Shown piece by piece: positions 21,153-32,674 of a DNA stretch of 64,000 nucleotides. The DNA comes from Pseudogymnoascus destructans. Taxonomy: Eukaryota; Ascomycota; Leotiomycetes; Thelebolales; Thelebolaceae. Both the position numbers and the translations under genes were made by a program. The notes beneath the pieces were generated by a model. That model searched no databases, was not told the DNA's origin, and saw nothing but the letters and a program-made list of their open reading frames with translations. Each line of letters begins with the position of its first letter. Within the stretch, counting starts at the first letter, position 1. The stretch covers positions 248,001 to 312,000 of the forward strand of contig NW_020167537.1 in NCBI RefSeq assembly GCF_001641265.1, in the 5' to 3' direction.

Positions 21153-22000
21153 GGGCAGTTCTCAATTCTATGTCGATTATAATGCTAACAAACCTACTAT
21201 TTAGCTTCTCTGGCCTTTCGAACCTGAACACCTCCTCATGAAACTACAGCCAGATGTGAGCGCGAAGGTCCTTATGTACCCTGAGATTCCACCTACCTAG
21301 GTCGTGCTCATCGCGCTTACAGCGCAGTTTGAGCAGGCCGACACATCCTAGGTCTAGGAGGGTAGTAGAGGCAGGGAAGACCAACAGCAGAGCCGGCCTA
21401 ATAGGCCTCGAAAGAGGCCCTCTAGCAGCTTAAATGAGAACTAGGGTGCCAGGTCCTTTCATAAGCGCCCCCACCTACCTGACGCTAAGGAACAGCAGTG
21501 GAAGGAAAACAATCTTTGCTTTGCCTATAGAAAGGAAGGCCACTAGGCAGCGTAGTGCTTTGCCCCACAGACTGAGAATAGCTCGCATGTGCGAGCAGTA
21601 GGGCTACGGGCACCCTACTAGTAAAAATACCAGACCCCTCTACCAAAGCCCTAATGGCTAGAGTAGGTGCATAACGGGGAGCTTTAAGTCTGTCAACCTA
21701 CATCGACGTAAAGGGAGCGGAGGCATGGCGGACCATCTGCGCCCTTATAGACAGTAGAGCGACGGAAAATCTCATGTCCCACCTTATCGCAAAAGGGATA
21801 GGGGGAAACTAGGAACCAAACTTTACTATAGCAAGGGAGGTTGGAGAGCAAAGATTCCCTTGTTTAGGAAGGCTTAGCTTACCCTCTACGTCAAGGACAA
21901 TAGGGGGGTAACAAGGGAGGGCTAACACCCCTTCGTTACTACTGTCCTAGAAGAATATGATCTAATGCTTAGGTATCTGTGGCTATCCTATGAGAATCTA
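21153..22000 (+). pseudogene. degenerate Gypsy gag/protease remnant
   Basis: Follows the family C LTR. Broken reading on the plus strand shows a zinc-knuckle-like CFAYRKEGH and a protease-like stretch (AWRTICALIDS, ATENLMSHLIAKG) full of TAG and TGA codons. Many stops could come from CAG or CGA by C-to-T change. It looks like an old copy of an element related to the one at 23193-28397 but in the opposite direction. Confidence 0.6.
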
Positions 22001-22024
22001 GTGATAGATTATAAGCAGGCAACT

Positions 22025-22704
22025 TGTCATACTGACATTCGTTGCACTCAGTTTGCTATCAAACTCAAGAGCAAACTTGGAAATCTCCTCCTCAAACCTA
22101 CAAGTCACTATACATATTTTGGCTTATCACACCAACAACAAGAGCAATACTACTCAATCATTGCTACAACCATCTATGATTCATTACACGTCATCGCTCC
22201 TTAGTTACTGGGCTGATATTACCACATAGCATATCTCTACAACCCTCTATGATTCATTACATGACATCACTCATACTACCACATGACATATCTCTACCAA
22301 CTAGAGGCCTAGGAGCATGAACGATAGCTCTAAAAGCTCCTACGAACCTCTATGATTCATTACATGTCATCGCTCTTTAGTTACCCACAAGATTGGTTAA
22401 GTTATGACATAATTTGTCTATGACATAATTTGTCTATGACATAATTTGTCTATGACATAATTTGTCTATAGGGGTACTCTGACCTTGGACCTCCTTTTAC
22501 TTCCTATAGGCTACGAACCTAAGAGATGGTTCTATGGGATTCTCTTACGTCGACTACAGTTACCAAGCCTGGTAACTCATGGAAAGTCGTGGAAAATGAG
22601 AGAACTACATTCCTTTAGCATAAATAGGATTGCCCTTTCCTTAAGAAAGGGCAAGCAGACAATACAGTAAATTGACTATCACATACTTCGACGTCTTTTG
22701 CTTG
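22025..22704 (+). repeat. LTR, family B, truncated copy 1
   Basis: Starts TGTCATACTGACATTCG, as do copies at 44031 and 61760. It contains four tandem 16-bp units (TATGACATAATTTGTC) at about 22405-22470, against five in the 44031 copy and one in the 61760 copy. It ends abruptly at about 22704, before the last 190 bp of the other copies. Confidence 0.85.
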
Positions 22705-22705
22705 C

Positions 22706-23017
22706 GCCACGCCTGTTCCTTCTGGTGTCGCCTCCCCCACATCACGTTCTCGCACTGTCCGTCCGTATCGCTCGCCTGAAGTCGAGGATGAAGCTGAGGA
22801 GCCCGAGGCTCCAAAGGGTGAGCGCACCATGCTTGGGTGGAAGGTTGCTGCCCGCTGTGAGGTTCCCGATTCTGCGGGACGCCTTCACGCTGGCTCCCGC
22901 CCGTGCTGCGTAAAGTGTGCACACACGTATTACAACTTCCTGGGCCAGATGTGCTGGGTTCCTTCTGGCATGGCCAAATGCGCGGACTGCCTTCGGGGCA
23001 ACCACGCGTGCGTTCCG
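22706..23017 (+). pseudogene. Cys-rich exon of an unknown gene
   Basis: A GC-rich open segment unlike its AT-richer surroundings. It encodes a Ser/Pro/Glu linker, then a Cys-rich block (CCVKCAHTYYNFLGQMCW, then KCADCLRGNHACVP), with C-x2-C spacing that suggests zinc binding. It ends at a consensus donor (CCG|GTAAGG) at 23017-23018. No next exon follows; Gypsy sequence begins at about 23190. The 5' end is cut by the family B LTR. No family is recognised. A possible partner fragment lies at 40651-41100. Confidence 0.5.
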
Positions 23018-23192
23018 GTAAGGGACTCCCTCCTCGTTGCTTGTTTTGGCCGAGGGTGCGAGTCCTACTTCTTCGTCGTTTTACTCTGAGTCTGGGTCCC
23101 CGTCGTCATCCTCGTCTGAGGGCCAGGGTTCTGATTGATCATTCCCATAGTTTATAGGGCCAATACTATTACGTTGTCCCATCCTTGCTTCC

Positions 23193-24240
23193 TTATGCAT
23201 GCTTTCTGTGATATGCCTCAATTAAGGGTAGCCCTACATCATGTTTTGGCACCCATTGATCGTCTGCGGCTGTATAACCAGCCCATCTAATAAGGTATTC
23301 CTCTCTGTTTCCTTGTCCTTTCCTGATTGTCCTATGATCTAGGACCGCTTCTACCTGGTATTCTTCCTCACCGTCCACAATCTCTGGGCTAGGTGGAGGA
23401 TTGGGTTCCTCTGTGTTTTTCCAATACCTTTCCAGTAAGGACACGTGGAACACATCGTGGGTTGCCTTGTACCTTGGTGGTAGCTTCAACTGGTAAGCCT
23501 GCTTACCAATACGCTGGGTGATCTCGTACGGGCCAAGCCAGCGGTGCCCAAGCTTCCTACTTGGCTGGATAGTTCTGATATTCTTGGCCGAAAGCCATAC
23601 TTTCTCCCCTACAGTGTATTGCATTGGCTTGTGCAGCTTGTTGTAGCCTCTTATTTGGGCTTCCTTCGTTCTTTTGCAAGCTTCCTCCAGCTCCCGCCGT
23701 AGTTTAAGGATCATGTTTACTCGGTCTTTCGCGACTGGCACCTCCCTTCGCGTGGGGTCGTCCTCGACCCCTTGCCTCAGGTCAATATTAATGCTGTACT
23801 GGGCCTGGTTGGGTGACATTTGGATGGAGTCGTGGAACACGTTGTTGTAGGTAAGTTCCGCAAAGTGGAGGAGCTCCACCCAATTGTCCTGGTGCTGATT
23901 ACAGTGCAACCGCAGGTAGGCCTCAATATTCTGATTTTGCCTCTCGGTTTGGCTATCCGATTGAGGGTGGAAGGCAGTCGATAGGTTACGCCTTACTTTG
24001 AGGTGAAAACAGAACGCTGACCAGAAGTGACAGGTGAACACACTCCCTCAATCCGTGATTATTTCGGCTGGGATTCCAAAGTCCTTTACCCAGAACGCAA
24101 GGAAGAGGCGCGACAGCTCTGGGGCTGTGATGGTTTTCCTACATGGTATATATTTAGACACCTTAGTATAACGATCTACTATTACGAGGATAGAATCTGA
24201 AGCCTTGCCTTGATCTGCCCTACGCTTGGAGGCAGATCTG
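23193..24240 (-). pseudogene. Gypsy integrase core and chromodomain
   Basis: After a frameshift near 24220 the core resumes as SILVIVDRYTK; a stop (TGA where an Arg codon is expected) follows ITD at about 24043, then STAFHPQSDSQTERQNQ with the end of the DDE core. The SH3-like region (VWLSAKNIRT, LGPYEITQRIG, DVFHVSLLERY) and a C-terminal chromodomain (YQVEAVLDHRTI, EYLIRWAGYTAADDQWVP) complete it. Chromodomains steer such integrases to modified histone H3. Confidence 0.88.
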
Positions 24241-26779
24241 TAATAAAGTCCATACTTATGGATTCAAATGGTTTTGAGGGCATCTTTAATGCCTGCATTT
24301 CGCCATATGGCCTGTGTCGTACGGGCTTGATGCGTTGGCATCTATCGCAGCCCCGTACATACTCCCTGGTTTCCTCGCTGAGGCCAGGCCAGTAGTATTT
24401 GCGTTGGATCAACTCTTGGGTTTTCTTATATCCAAAATGCCCAGCCAGTGGGTCGTCATGGCAAATCTTGAAGATTTCCATCCGCACTGCCTGATTGGGA
24501 GGTATGTATACCGCTCCCTTGAAGCGTAGGATGCCTGCATCGTCTACTCTCCAATCTGAAGAGCCCTTTGCTCACGCCAACCCAATATCCTTGGCCCTTT
24601 TAACAGCTAACTCGCCAGTCGCCTGGAGGGTTTTGATCAAGTCTATTAGGGGTTCAGATGCAGCACTATAGGCGCTCTCTCCCTTGGCTACAGCAGCTAC
24701 TGCAACCCGAGGGACAACGAGACCTGGACTCTTGGTGTCCTTACTATGGTCATTGCCCAGTCTTACGCTGCTAGCGTTTGCCTTCCTACGCTGTAGGTTA
24801 GGTTCTCCTATCTGGAAGCCTTCTTGGCTTGTTATCGTCTGACTTATCTGCAGGATACCTCCTGCCTGCATGGCTTCTCGGAGCTTGTTCTTAAGGGTCG
24901 GTAGCATCACATTCTGGCTACCCTTTTCACCCTCATAGTCTGGTCTCCTAGATGGACCGTCTGCTGGGTTTGTTTTTCCCGCTCAATAGGAGATGTGGAA
25001 ATCATAGGCTGATAACGCCTGTGCCCACCGCGCTTGCCTCCTTGTGAGGGCGGTGGTTTCCATAAAATACTTCAGATTGTTGTGATCTGTTAGGACCTCA
25101 ATTGGGTACTGGCTTCCTTCGAGGTAGTGTCTCCACTGCTCGAAGGACTTCACGATCGCCAGGAGTTCCTGGTCGTGGACTTCATAGTTCAGCTCTGCTG
25201 GATCTAGCTTTTTGCTGAAAAAGGCAACTGGGTGCCATTCGCCCTTCTCTTCTGGCTTAGTTCCTTCCACTAATTGGGACAGGTTCGCAGCGAGCGCAAA
25301 GCCTGACGAGTCCGTCTCGAGCCTGGTTCTACAGCATGGGTCGAAATGGACCAGTGTGAGGGCTGTAGTGAAGGCCTTCTTCAACTGGCCGAAGGCGCTT
25401 TGCTGTTCCTTCCCCCACACGAACGGGCCTGTCTGCTTGCCTGCCTTTGCCCCTTTCATAAGGCCTGTCATTGGGGCCACCACGGAGGAGTATTGCTTTA
25501 CAAAGCGCCGGTAAAAGTTGGCAAAGCCGAGGAACACCTGGACCTCTCGATGGGTCCTAGGTATTGGCCAATCGGCGATTGCAGCAACCCGGTCGCTTTC
25601 CGTTGTGACAATATACCCAAGGAAGCTTACCTTCTTGGCATTGAACTCGCACTTTGAGAGCTTCACGTATAGGTTCGCCTCGCGTAGGCGTCCTAGGACC
25701 TCTCGTACGTGGTCAGCGTGTTCCTCCTCCTTCTGGGAGTAGATGAGGATATCATCAAGGTATACGACACATATGGTGTCAACCAACCCTTGTAGGGTCT
25801 CATTCATGTACGCTTGGAACGTTGCAGGTGCATTAGCCAATCCAAAAGACATCACCCTGTACTCGAAGTGTCCGTATCGAGTACAGAATGCTGTCTTCCA
25901 CTCGTCGCCTGGGCGAATACGGATGCGGTGGTAGGCGTTCCTAATATCAAGCTTCGTGAAGCACCTCGACACTTGGAGCCGATCCAAGGTCTCCGTAATC
26001 AGTGGCAGCGGGTGTTGATTCTTCACGGTAATCTTATTCAAGCCTCTGTAGTCTACGAAGAGACGTAGGCTTCCGTCCTTCTTCTGAACGAATAGGATGG
26101 GCGCGCCTGCAGGGCTTACGCTCCTTCGGATCCAATCCTTCTTCTCACTCTCGTCGAGGTATTTACGGAGCGTGGCCAGCTCCGTTTCCGATAGGTTATA
26201 TACTGGCCCATACGGTGGTTCCTGGGTTCCAGTATCGATGGCATGGGTTTTCCTTCCCAGCTCTGGCAGTTCTTCTGCCTTTTCCTCCGAGAAGACGTCG
26301 ATATAGTCCTCGTATTCCTTCAGGCATTGGGTAGGCGCGCTATCGTCTGTGTTGAAGGCCAAGATGAAGGCAGTATCACCTTCCTCCCATTCTTCAATAT
26401 CCGCCACCTCGGCTCTCGCAATATCGAAGGGCTGGCGCCAGGTCTGTTTGCGCCAGTCGATCTGGGGGTTGACCTGCGTCATCCAATCCATCCCAAGGAT
26501 GACGTCTACTCCTGGGGTGTCCATGGAAAGGAGGGTCTGGGCGACCACGCATTCCCTTTGAAAGTGGTCCCTAGCTCGGACCTGGGTGGTGGCCGCTCCA
26601 TATATCACAACCTCTTTTCCATCGACTGCCCTTGCCCGTGGCAGTGCCCTATCCCGGCACTCCAAACCCTTCTCTTTGGCAAACAGAGGGTGGATGGTGG
26701 ACGCGTCAGATTCTGAGTTGAGGAGGGCTCTTGCCTTGTGCCATCCGGGCCCTACCTGCACCTCTACCTCGATCTCCAT
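24182..26779 (-). pseudogene. Gypsy pol: protease, reverse transcriptase, RNase H, integrase N-terminus
   Basis: Protease region reads LLNSESDAS where LIDSGADAS is usual, so the catalytic Asp is lost. Reverse transcriptase motifs are present (FVQKKDGSLRLFVDYRGLNK, FTKLDIRNAYHRIRI, VMSFGLANAPATFQ, YLDDILIYS). RNase H follows (LETDSSGFALA, ELNYEVHDQELLAIV, TDHNNLKYF). A TGA at 24983 interrupts at HISY|AGKTNPADGPSRR, where an Arg codon (CGA) is usual. The same frame continues into the zinc-binding HHCC region (HDDPLAGHFGYKKT, CDRCQRIKP) and the core start SISMDFITDLPPS, then is lost to a frameshift near 24220. Confidence 0.9.
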
Positions 26780-26818
26780 TCGACGCTGCGCCGTAGGCTT
26801 CTGGGGTTCTGCTGGGAG

Positions 26819-28119
26819 TCACTCCCTCTTGGGGGTGTAGGCGTCCAATTTCCTCACCCCTGGGCCTGTGTGTTGGCGTGGGCCTCGACATTCCTTCGTG
26901 AGGTGGCCCGCCTTGCCACAGTTATAACAATTGATTCTGCTAGGGATTGGCCTAGCGTCCCTACTGTGGGTAGGGGCCTGTCCTCTCGCCGGCCGCTGGT
27001 CTTGTGGGCAGTGTCTATTCCAGAAGGGTGTTCTTTCTCCTTGGGCCGAGGGCTGGGGAGCCCTGTGGCTGCCAGAGTTGCCCTTTCGGAATGGAAAGCT
27101 GCCCTGGGAGGTATTCCTTCCTTCCCTTGAGTTGGGCTTGTCAACGGTAGGAGTTCTCTCTGTTACCCACTGGTTTGTCATTTCTAACATCGCCAGGATA
27201 TTAATGATAGCATCCCTGTGGGTAGAGGAACGCTCTGCGTACCCTCCTTCAAGGAGCCGTTGCCTCATCTCTGGGTGAATCTTCGTCAGAAGGTGGACAG
27301 TCTTCTGCAATTCAGTATACGGTTCCATCTCGCGTTCGAGGTCCTCAAGGTAGGCCACGAACTTGCGGATGCTCTGCCCTTTCCGTTGTAGGGTGACGTT
27401 ATACTTCAAGGCCGCGATGCGTTGTCGGTTGGCTGGGTCGACATAGAGGTCCCGAAGAAACTCTTCGGACCCAGCGATATCCAAGGGATCTATGTATCCT
27501 TCTCCTTGGGTTGCGCACCGGTTATCCCATTCCTTCATAGGATGTCCTTCCAAGTATTGGGCAGTGAAGGCCACCTTAGATTGCTCGGTTGGAAAAACCC
27601 TTGGTTGGTATCGGAAGATAGCGCGGATCGAGGCCATGAACTCGTTGAGCTCTCGGATGGATTCGCCCTTATATACCTTAGGTTCCTTGACCCTTCCTAT
27701 TGGTCTCTGGGCTGGTGTGACCTCCATTGATACGGTAGAGGCAGTCTCTGCCTCCTCCTCTTGTTGGGGTTTTTCCCACTCGTCCTCAATATCTTGGTGT
27801 CGCCTTTTTCGACGGTTCTCTTCCTGAATCCGGGCTTGCTTCTTCGCGAAGTCCCGTACTGCCTCAGGTAGGCATTGTAGTCGTCGCCGTGCGTTCTTCA
27901 GAAAAGCTCTAGGGCTTCCTCCATCGTGTTGATGTAGGCCCTCTCTTCGTCCATCCGCTTCCGAAGGTCTGCCAGCTTCGAGGCCATGCTCTCGTCCTGG
28001 CCTGCCGTCAAATGGCTGGCTTCTACGGGCGTAGTTCTTGGAGCTGGCTCAGTGGCGTCAGTTGCTGGCGTTGCTCCTCCAGAAGTCGCACGCGTAATCC
28101 TTCTTTCCATACTTGCCAT
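26819..28119 (-). pseudogene. Gypsy gag
   Basis: N-terminal segment from an ATG at 28119 (MASMERRITRATSGG) ends in a coiled-coil-like stretch at 27898, where one missing base shifts the frame. The frame continues as NARRRLQCLPEAVRDFAKKQ into the main body (27727-26819), with capsid features (VAFTAQYLEGHPMKEWDN) and the zinc knuckle CYNCGKAGHLTKEC near the C-terminus. Gag packages the element RNA. Confidence 0.88.
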
Positions 28120-28159
28120 CCTGACCCAGTAGGCTGGATATGGGTTCAGTCAACAGAAT

Positions 28160-28397
28160 TGTAAGGATCGTAAGCCTAAGGGGTCTCACGGGAGTCCAGG
28201 GAACCAGGTCAGGAGGCAGGAAGGTATCGTATTCTGTAAGCACAATAGGTCTATGTAGATACATCGACTATTGACTGGAGGCCTTCTTCTGAGGCCTCCA
28301 GCCCCTTTTATCCAGGCGCCTTGCGCCCTACTTTACTGAGCCCTACGGGCCCCACCAAAGGGGCCTCACGTGGTGGCACGTGATGGCCTTCCTTACA
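28160..28397 (-). repeat. LTR, family C, 5' LTR of the minus-strand Gypsy
   Basis: 238 bp. In element orientation it starts TGTAAGGAAGGCC and ends CGATCCTTACA, giving inverted termini. The gag ATG lies about 40 bp inside. Contains the GGAGGCCTCCAG block also seen at 20907-21152. Confidence 0.85.
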
Positions 28398-28656
28398 GAT
28401 ACCGTATTTGTGGGCGCGGTCTTGGGAGTCGTCCACGGCTGTGCGAAGGCGTCTTTCTTTTGGCGCAGGCCGAGATTCTCGCGCGCACGAAAGTCATTAA
28501 TCAAATTTGAGATTTATTACAAGGACTAGAATATTATTATTCTTTGTATGCTAGCACATTCGTCTCATAACCTTTAGCCACCTAACGTTGGTTGTTTTTG
28601 ACCATTAAAGCATTCATATAGAACTAAGATTAAGAAGTTAATGCACATATATTAAC

Positions 28657-28866
28657 GTGCGACACAAGCGAGTGACAGTGGGTACTTACTGCCTCCTAGT
28701 CCTAGATGGCCATGAAAGTCACCACTCGGCTGCCTTTGAACAATACTGTTGTACAAACAATATTCTAACACTCTGTATGCTAGCCCATTCATCTCATCTA
28801 CTCAAGCCTTTAGATGTAGGGTGTTTTGGGCCTGTGAAGAAAGCATATAGTTGGCAAATTGAGAAC
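28657..28866 (+). pseudogene. pogo transposase catalytic fragment
   Basis: Encodes CLLVLDGHESHHSAAFEQYC and HSSHLLKPLDVGCFGPVKKA, the second and third catalytic Asp motifs of the pogo family, closest in this window to the transposase at 59161-60816. The first motif and both DNA-binding domains are absent. The reading frame runs without a stop into unrelated GC-rich sequence at about 28867. Confidence 0.85.
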
Positions 28867-29380
28867 CAACCGGCTCCCACGAACTCATTCTCTCCCTCCC
28901 CTTCGGCCCCGCCACAAACCTCGAGCGCGTCTACATCCTCGGAGAATTTCGCGTCGATCTGCGCGGCCGAAAAGCAACCACCGTTCCTCTCGCATTCGAC
29001 AAACTAGCTGTGGGCGACTACACGAGGCAGGGCTCCCCTTCTACGTTGGGAACGTGCATTACGACTTTACGCTCCGCGTCGACGGGCCAGGACCCCAGCG
29101 CACCGCAATCCAAGTCCCGCGCTTCGTCGCCCCGTTCCTCGCCGTGCAACTCGACTGCCGCGACGTGGATGCCATTGCCTTCCAGCGCACAGTCTCGACC
29201 TAGGGGAGCTGTCCGGGGGTGAGTATAGGCTGCGGATTACGGCGTATGGGAATCGCGACCATGCGTTTGGCGCACTGCATCTGCCGGAGGGGTTGACGAA
29301 GTGGTACGGCCCGGATGCGTTCCGTACGGCAGGTGAGTGGTGGAGTTATGAGTTGACGCCTTTCTTCAGGCCTTTGCAGC
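28867..29380 (+). pseudogene. fragment of a large glycoside hydrolase-like gene
   Basis: GC-rich sequence reading SHELILSLPFGPATNLERVY, LGEFRVDLRGRKA, LAFDKLAVGDYTRQG, then after a one-base shift LPFYVGNVHYDFTLRVDG and, in a further segment, LSGGEYRLRITAYGNRDHAF and GPDAFRTAGEWWSYE. This resembles the C-terminal beta-sandwich region of large bacterial and fungal glycosidases (alpha-L-rhamnosidase or GH2-like). I cannot name the family with certainty. There is no catalytic domain, at least one frameshift and a stop at about 29201. Confidence 0.5.
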
Positions 29381-30037
29381 GCTCTTGTGGTGCAGGGCTT
29401 CAATATGGTATATCATAACCCAGTCATGATGGACTCCGAAGGCTACAACTATGCACAGCACTTACGATGCTCAAGATTTGTTAGATGCTTTGCAAGGACT
29501 AGTAGCTTGGTACCAGGCATCATTAGTAGACTAGACATTGTACTCCAAAGTACTGCATAGAAACTTCACTGTAGAAATACATGACTTTTCCATCTAACGT
29601 ACCCCCACCCGCCCTCCCTCTTTCTAACTGCCACTTCATTGCTGGGGATGCGGCAGCATACTTTTATTCTTTCCGTTGACCATTCCATTCAGAGCAGTTG
29701 TGTGGCACCAGGAACCCCACAGCCTTGATGGTTGTGCAACGATGCTGTGATTAAAATGGCCGCTTGTGGGAGGAAGATAGGAGGGTAGTCGGCTCCACTC
29801 ACCGACTGGAGCCTAGAGTGGTTCCCCAGGGTCATGCGGGATGGCTGCGGAGTTAAGACGTACGAGGTATGGACGAATGAATGGTTCAAGGGTTCATATT
29901 AAGCATAATCTATGACAGGTCGTTGGCAAGACGTAGCAAGGATTCGTCTGCCGTGACCTCCAGCTCCTCCCACCCCAAAGCTCTATAACCGGCCATCATG
30001 CGGTCAGACGGCCTCGGGGCGACACTCATTCCGGGCT
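29381..30037. other. no gene seen
   Basis: No ORF, RNA gene or element end was recognised between the glycosidase fragment and the DUF2263 gene. Confidence 0.4.
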
Positions 30038-31207
30038 CTACCTTGGGAACATCTTCGCTGGGTCGAACACATCCCTGAAAATTTCCATGTCTTCAAGATG
30101 TGTTGATGCCGCCTTCGCTTTCGTTTTCCCCTTTGAGCTACTTCCTGATACCTTTGAGCTAGTCTTTGAGCTAGCGTCTTTCTTGGACGACTTGTCCGGA
30201 CTTGGGTTTGGATTGGTGCCATCCAGCGGATCGAAGGCGAAGACAACATTGGAGAAGTGCCCGCGGAACTCCGCGTCGAAGTACAGGAGATCTCGCCACA
30301 TCGTAGCTACTTCGCGCGTTGGGTTGCGAAAGACTGGTCCGCACCCGAAGGCACCAAGTGTGAGGTCGGAATAGCCCCACCATACGGCCATGCGGAGAAC
30401 GGTACGCATTTTCTCACGCATGAGCTCCTTTTCTTGCTCGAAGGAGTACTTCAGCCCTGTCGGGTCGAGTTTTGGTCGACGCACTGGGGGTACAGAGATG
30501 ACGGGCAGTGCTGGGAATAATTAGTCTCGTGCCTTGGATGGTCTCGCTGCTACTATCACCCACTCTTGAATTTCTGCCATAGTTGATACTGGTCAGGGCC
30601 AGACCGAAAAATTACTGATATGTTGTCAGCATCGAAAACATAAGACTTCAACAACAAGGGCACAAATTTCTTACCGACATAAGGAGAGTAGATGCCACCA
30701 GTTGTAGGGATGGGATAGTTCCCCTGACTCAAATTGTCGTTTGCTGCGGGTCTCTTCAGGGTAGCCACAAGGTTACTCCTCCTGCAGATACTCTCTTCCG
30801 GCGCCAGAACCCCTTTTCCGTGTTATTAGAAGTCTAAGGAGTGGGAATTGTTGACATACCTGCTTCCCAATCTCCTCCAGGTCTCTTGTCATTAGCCATA
30901 TTCACAAGAGCTACGCCATCAGGCTTGTCAATAGTAATAGCTAGCTCGAGAGCCACATCAACCGGATCGCCCTCTATCGCCGCTGAAGCACTATAAGCCT
31001 TTGTTATAAAATAGGGATGCTACATAGCCACTTACTCATCCGACAACGTGATGGCTGGCTTGGAGGATCGCAGCGCATTCGGGTAGATTCAGGAACAAGG
31101 TATGAGTGTGCAGGCCATTGCGCCGAAAGCTTCGACTCGATATATGGAATATAAGTCTTCTTAGCCTCTGCGGCAACATCTGATGGTTTGACCCTGGCTG
31201 GAGGCAT
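30038..31207 (-). CDS. PARG-type / DUF2263 (TIGR02452) protein, possible frameshift
   Basis: Five exons fit: 31207-31036, 30990-30860, 30812-30675, 30614-30564 and 30510-30038, with introns of 45-60 nt. Joined, they give the microbial PARG-like (macrodomain-related) pattern: ALVNMANDKRPGGDWEAG, LAPEESICRRSNL, NYPIPTTGGIYSP, GPDQYQLWQKFK, PVISVPPVRRPKLD and LTLGAFGCGPVFRNPTREVA. The family is thought to remove ADP-ribose from proteins. The C-terminus is a Lys/Ser-rich tail. Within exon 1 the frame that starts MPPARVKPSDVAAEAKK does not match the frame that enters exon 2 (KPAITLSDDASAA); one missing base near 31085 would join them, so the copy is either broken or mis-assembled there. One donor (GTGGGT, about 30563) is atypical. 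Confidence 0.75.
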
Positions 31208-32674
31208 ATTGGCCACACCAAAATGCCGGTAAAAGGTCAACTATGCCAGAGATGGATGTAGGGAATCTGTGAGGGTTTTCCTGGCCAGAAGACGATTAAA
31301 TTGTATTAGATCCGTGAATACGGTGGTTGCCCCATAAAATGAAATATGACAGAGTTATGAAGAATATAATCTTTCTGGGGCAGAGGGCAAGGCACACGAA
31401 AAATAAAACTCTTATTATAAAGAGCGGCACAGTTAAGGAAATAATAAACATAATAACCATTTCCAGCAGAAAATCTCATCTCTACAGGTCTTCCAAAAGA
31501 CGCAGGGGCAGCGGGATCACGTCCCTAAGGTCGGATGACCTCCAATGAAAAGGGGACAGATCTAGAAACTGCTTCCATGCCAGTATCCTGACTGAGGACT
31601 CTGGCGCCTTGTAGGTTACATTCTGGCCCCAACGCGCCAATGCCCGTCCAGGCTGAGACCTAACGGCCATGCAAACAACCGGTCATGCGAGATCGATCTG
31701 GTGCAACTGTATCTGGTCCTACGGGGCACAGGGGTGAGATATTTGGCACGTCCGGATCTCAATGGGCATCCTGCCTGTTTGCAATATTGGAAGGTCCTGT
31801 CGTGCACCGGAAATTGGGTGGGGGACGCAGCGGGAAAAAAGTACAGATGCGCTGTGAAACATGGAGGAAGGGGAAATAAAGACTGATACTATCGGATAGT
31901 ACCCGCCTATCATTATCCTGATTTGCGATTGCCGGCGGCAAGGTCCACTTCCCGAGTGACGAAGGAAAGGTGGTCAGAAATGACAAATGAAGGGGTACTA
32001 GAGATTCTGAATTCTGACAAGGAGAGGAATATATATTCCGAGGCGGACATATACTATTATGTGTGGGACGACATGCGATAGGTCCAAATAACCCACCAGT
32101 GCGTTCCAGATCTGTCACATCCCAAATCTGATTCTGATTCAGATCTCGATCTACCCAAATTAAACATGACTCGGTTGCTGCTTGAGCCTTGCATGATGCA
32201 GCGGAACCGCCCGCCGCCGGCTCGATACGCGGAAGGTCTGTTTCGAGTATCCCAGACAGAACCAGCCAGTAGAGTCGAGATCGGTAGCAAGGGAGATGAT
32301 ATACCGGAGGGATAATATGGAATCAGCAATGCGTAAATATGCACATTTTTTCGGGTGGGTAGGACAGCATATCACGATCACGGGAATCGAGGGTGACATG
32401 GCGGCATTTGATATGAGATTGTTATGGGCAAAAACTTGACCTGTCGCTTAGCGCGAGGCTGCGATCGCTCTCTTGCTGGACCCTCAACCGCGATCCGCGT
32501 AACGCATATCCCAAAAGAAAAATTATTGTCGCAAAAAGGGGTCGGAGCAGTGACTCCCAATCTGACCTTTATCCACCGCTTTTTTTCTGCTTGCTGTCGC
32601 GTACAGGTAACAGGAGCACAGCGCATCTGCCCTGTGACGTACCAACTCGAACCCTCTGCAAGTCGTTCACCATC
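31208..32674. other. long intergenic region, no gene seen
   Basis: No ORF with a family signature and no RNA gene recognised. The right end is the upstream region of the asparaginyl-tRNA synthetase gene. Confidence 0.4.

Larger units (their letters stand above)
23193..28397 (-). mobile_element. chromodomain Gypsy retrotransposon, lacking the 3' LTR
   Basis: Order on the minus strand: 5' LTR (28397-28160), gag, protease, reverse transcriptase, RNase H, integrase and chromodomain. This order (integrase last) marks the Gypsy/Metaviridae group. No matching LTR is found left of 23193, so the element is truncated there. Frameshifts at about 27905 and 24220 and stops at 24983 and about 24043 make it inactive. 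Confidence 0.9.
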
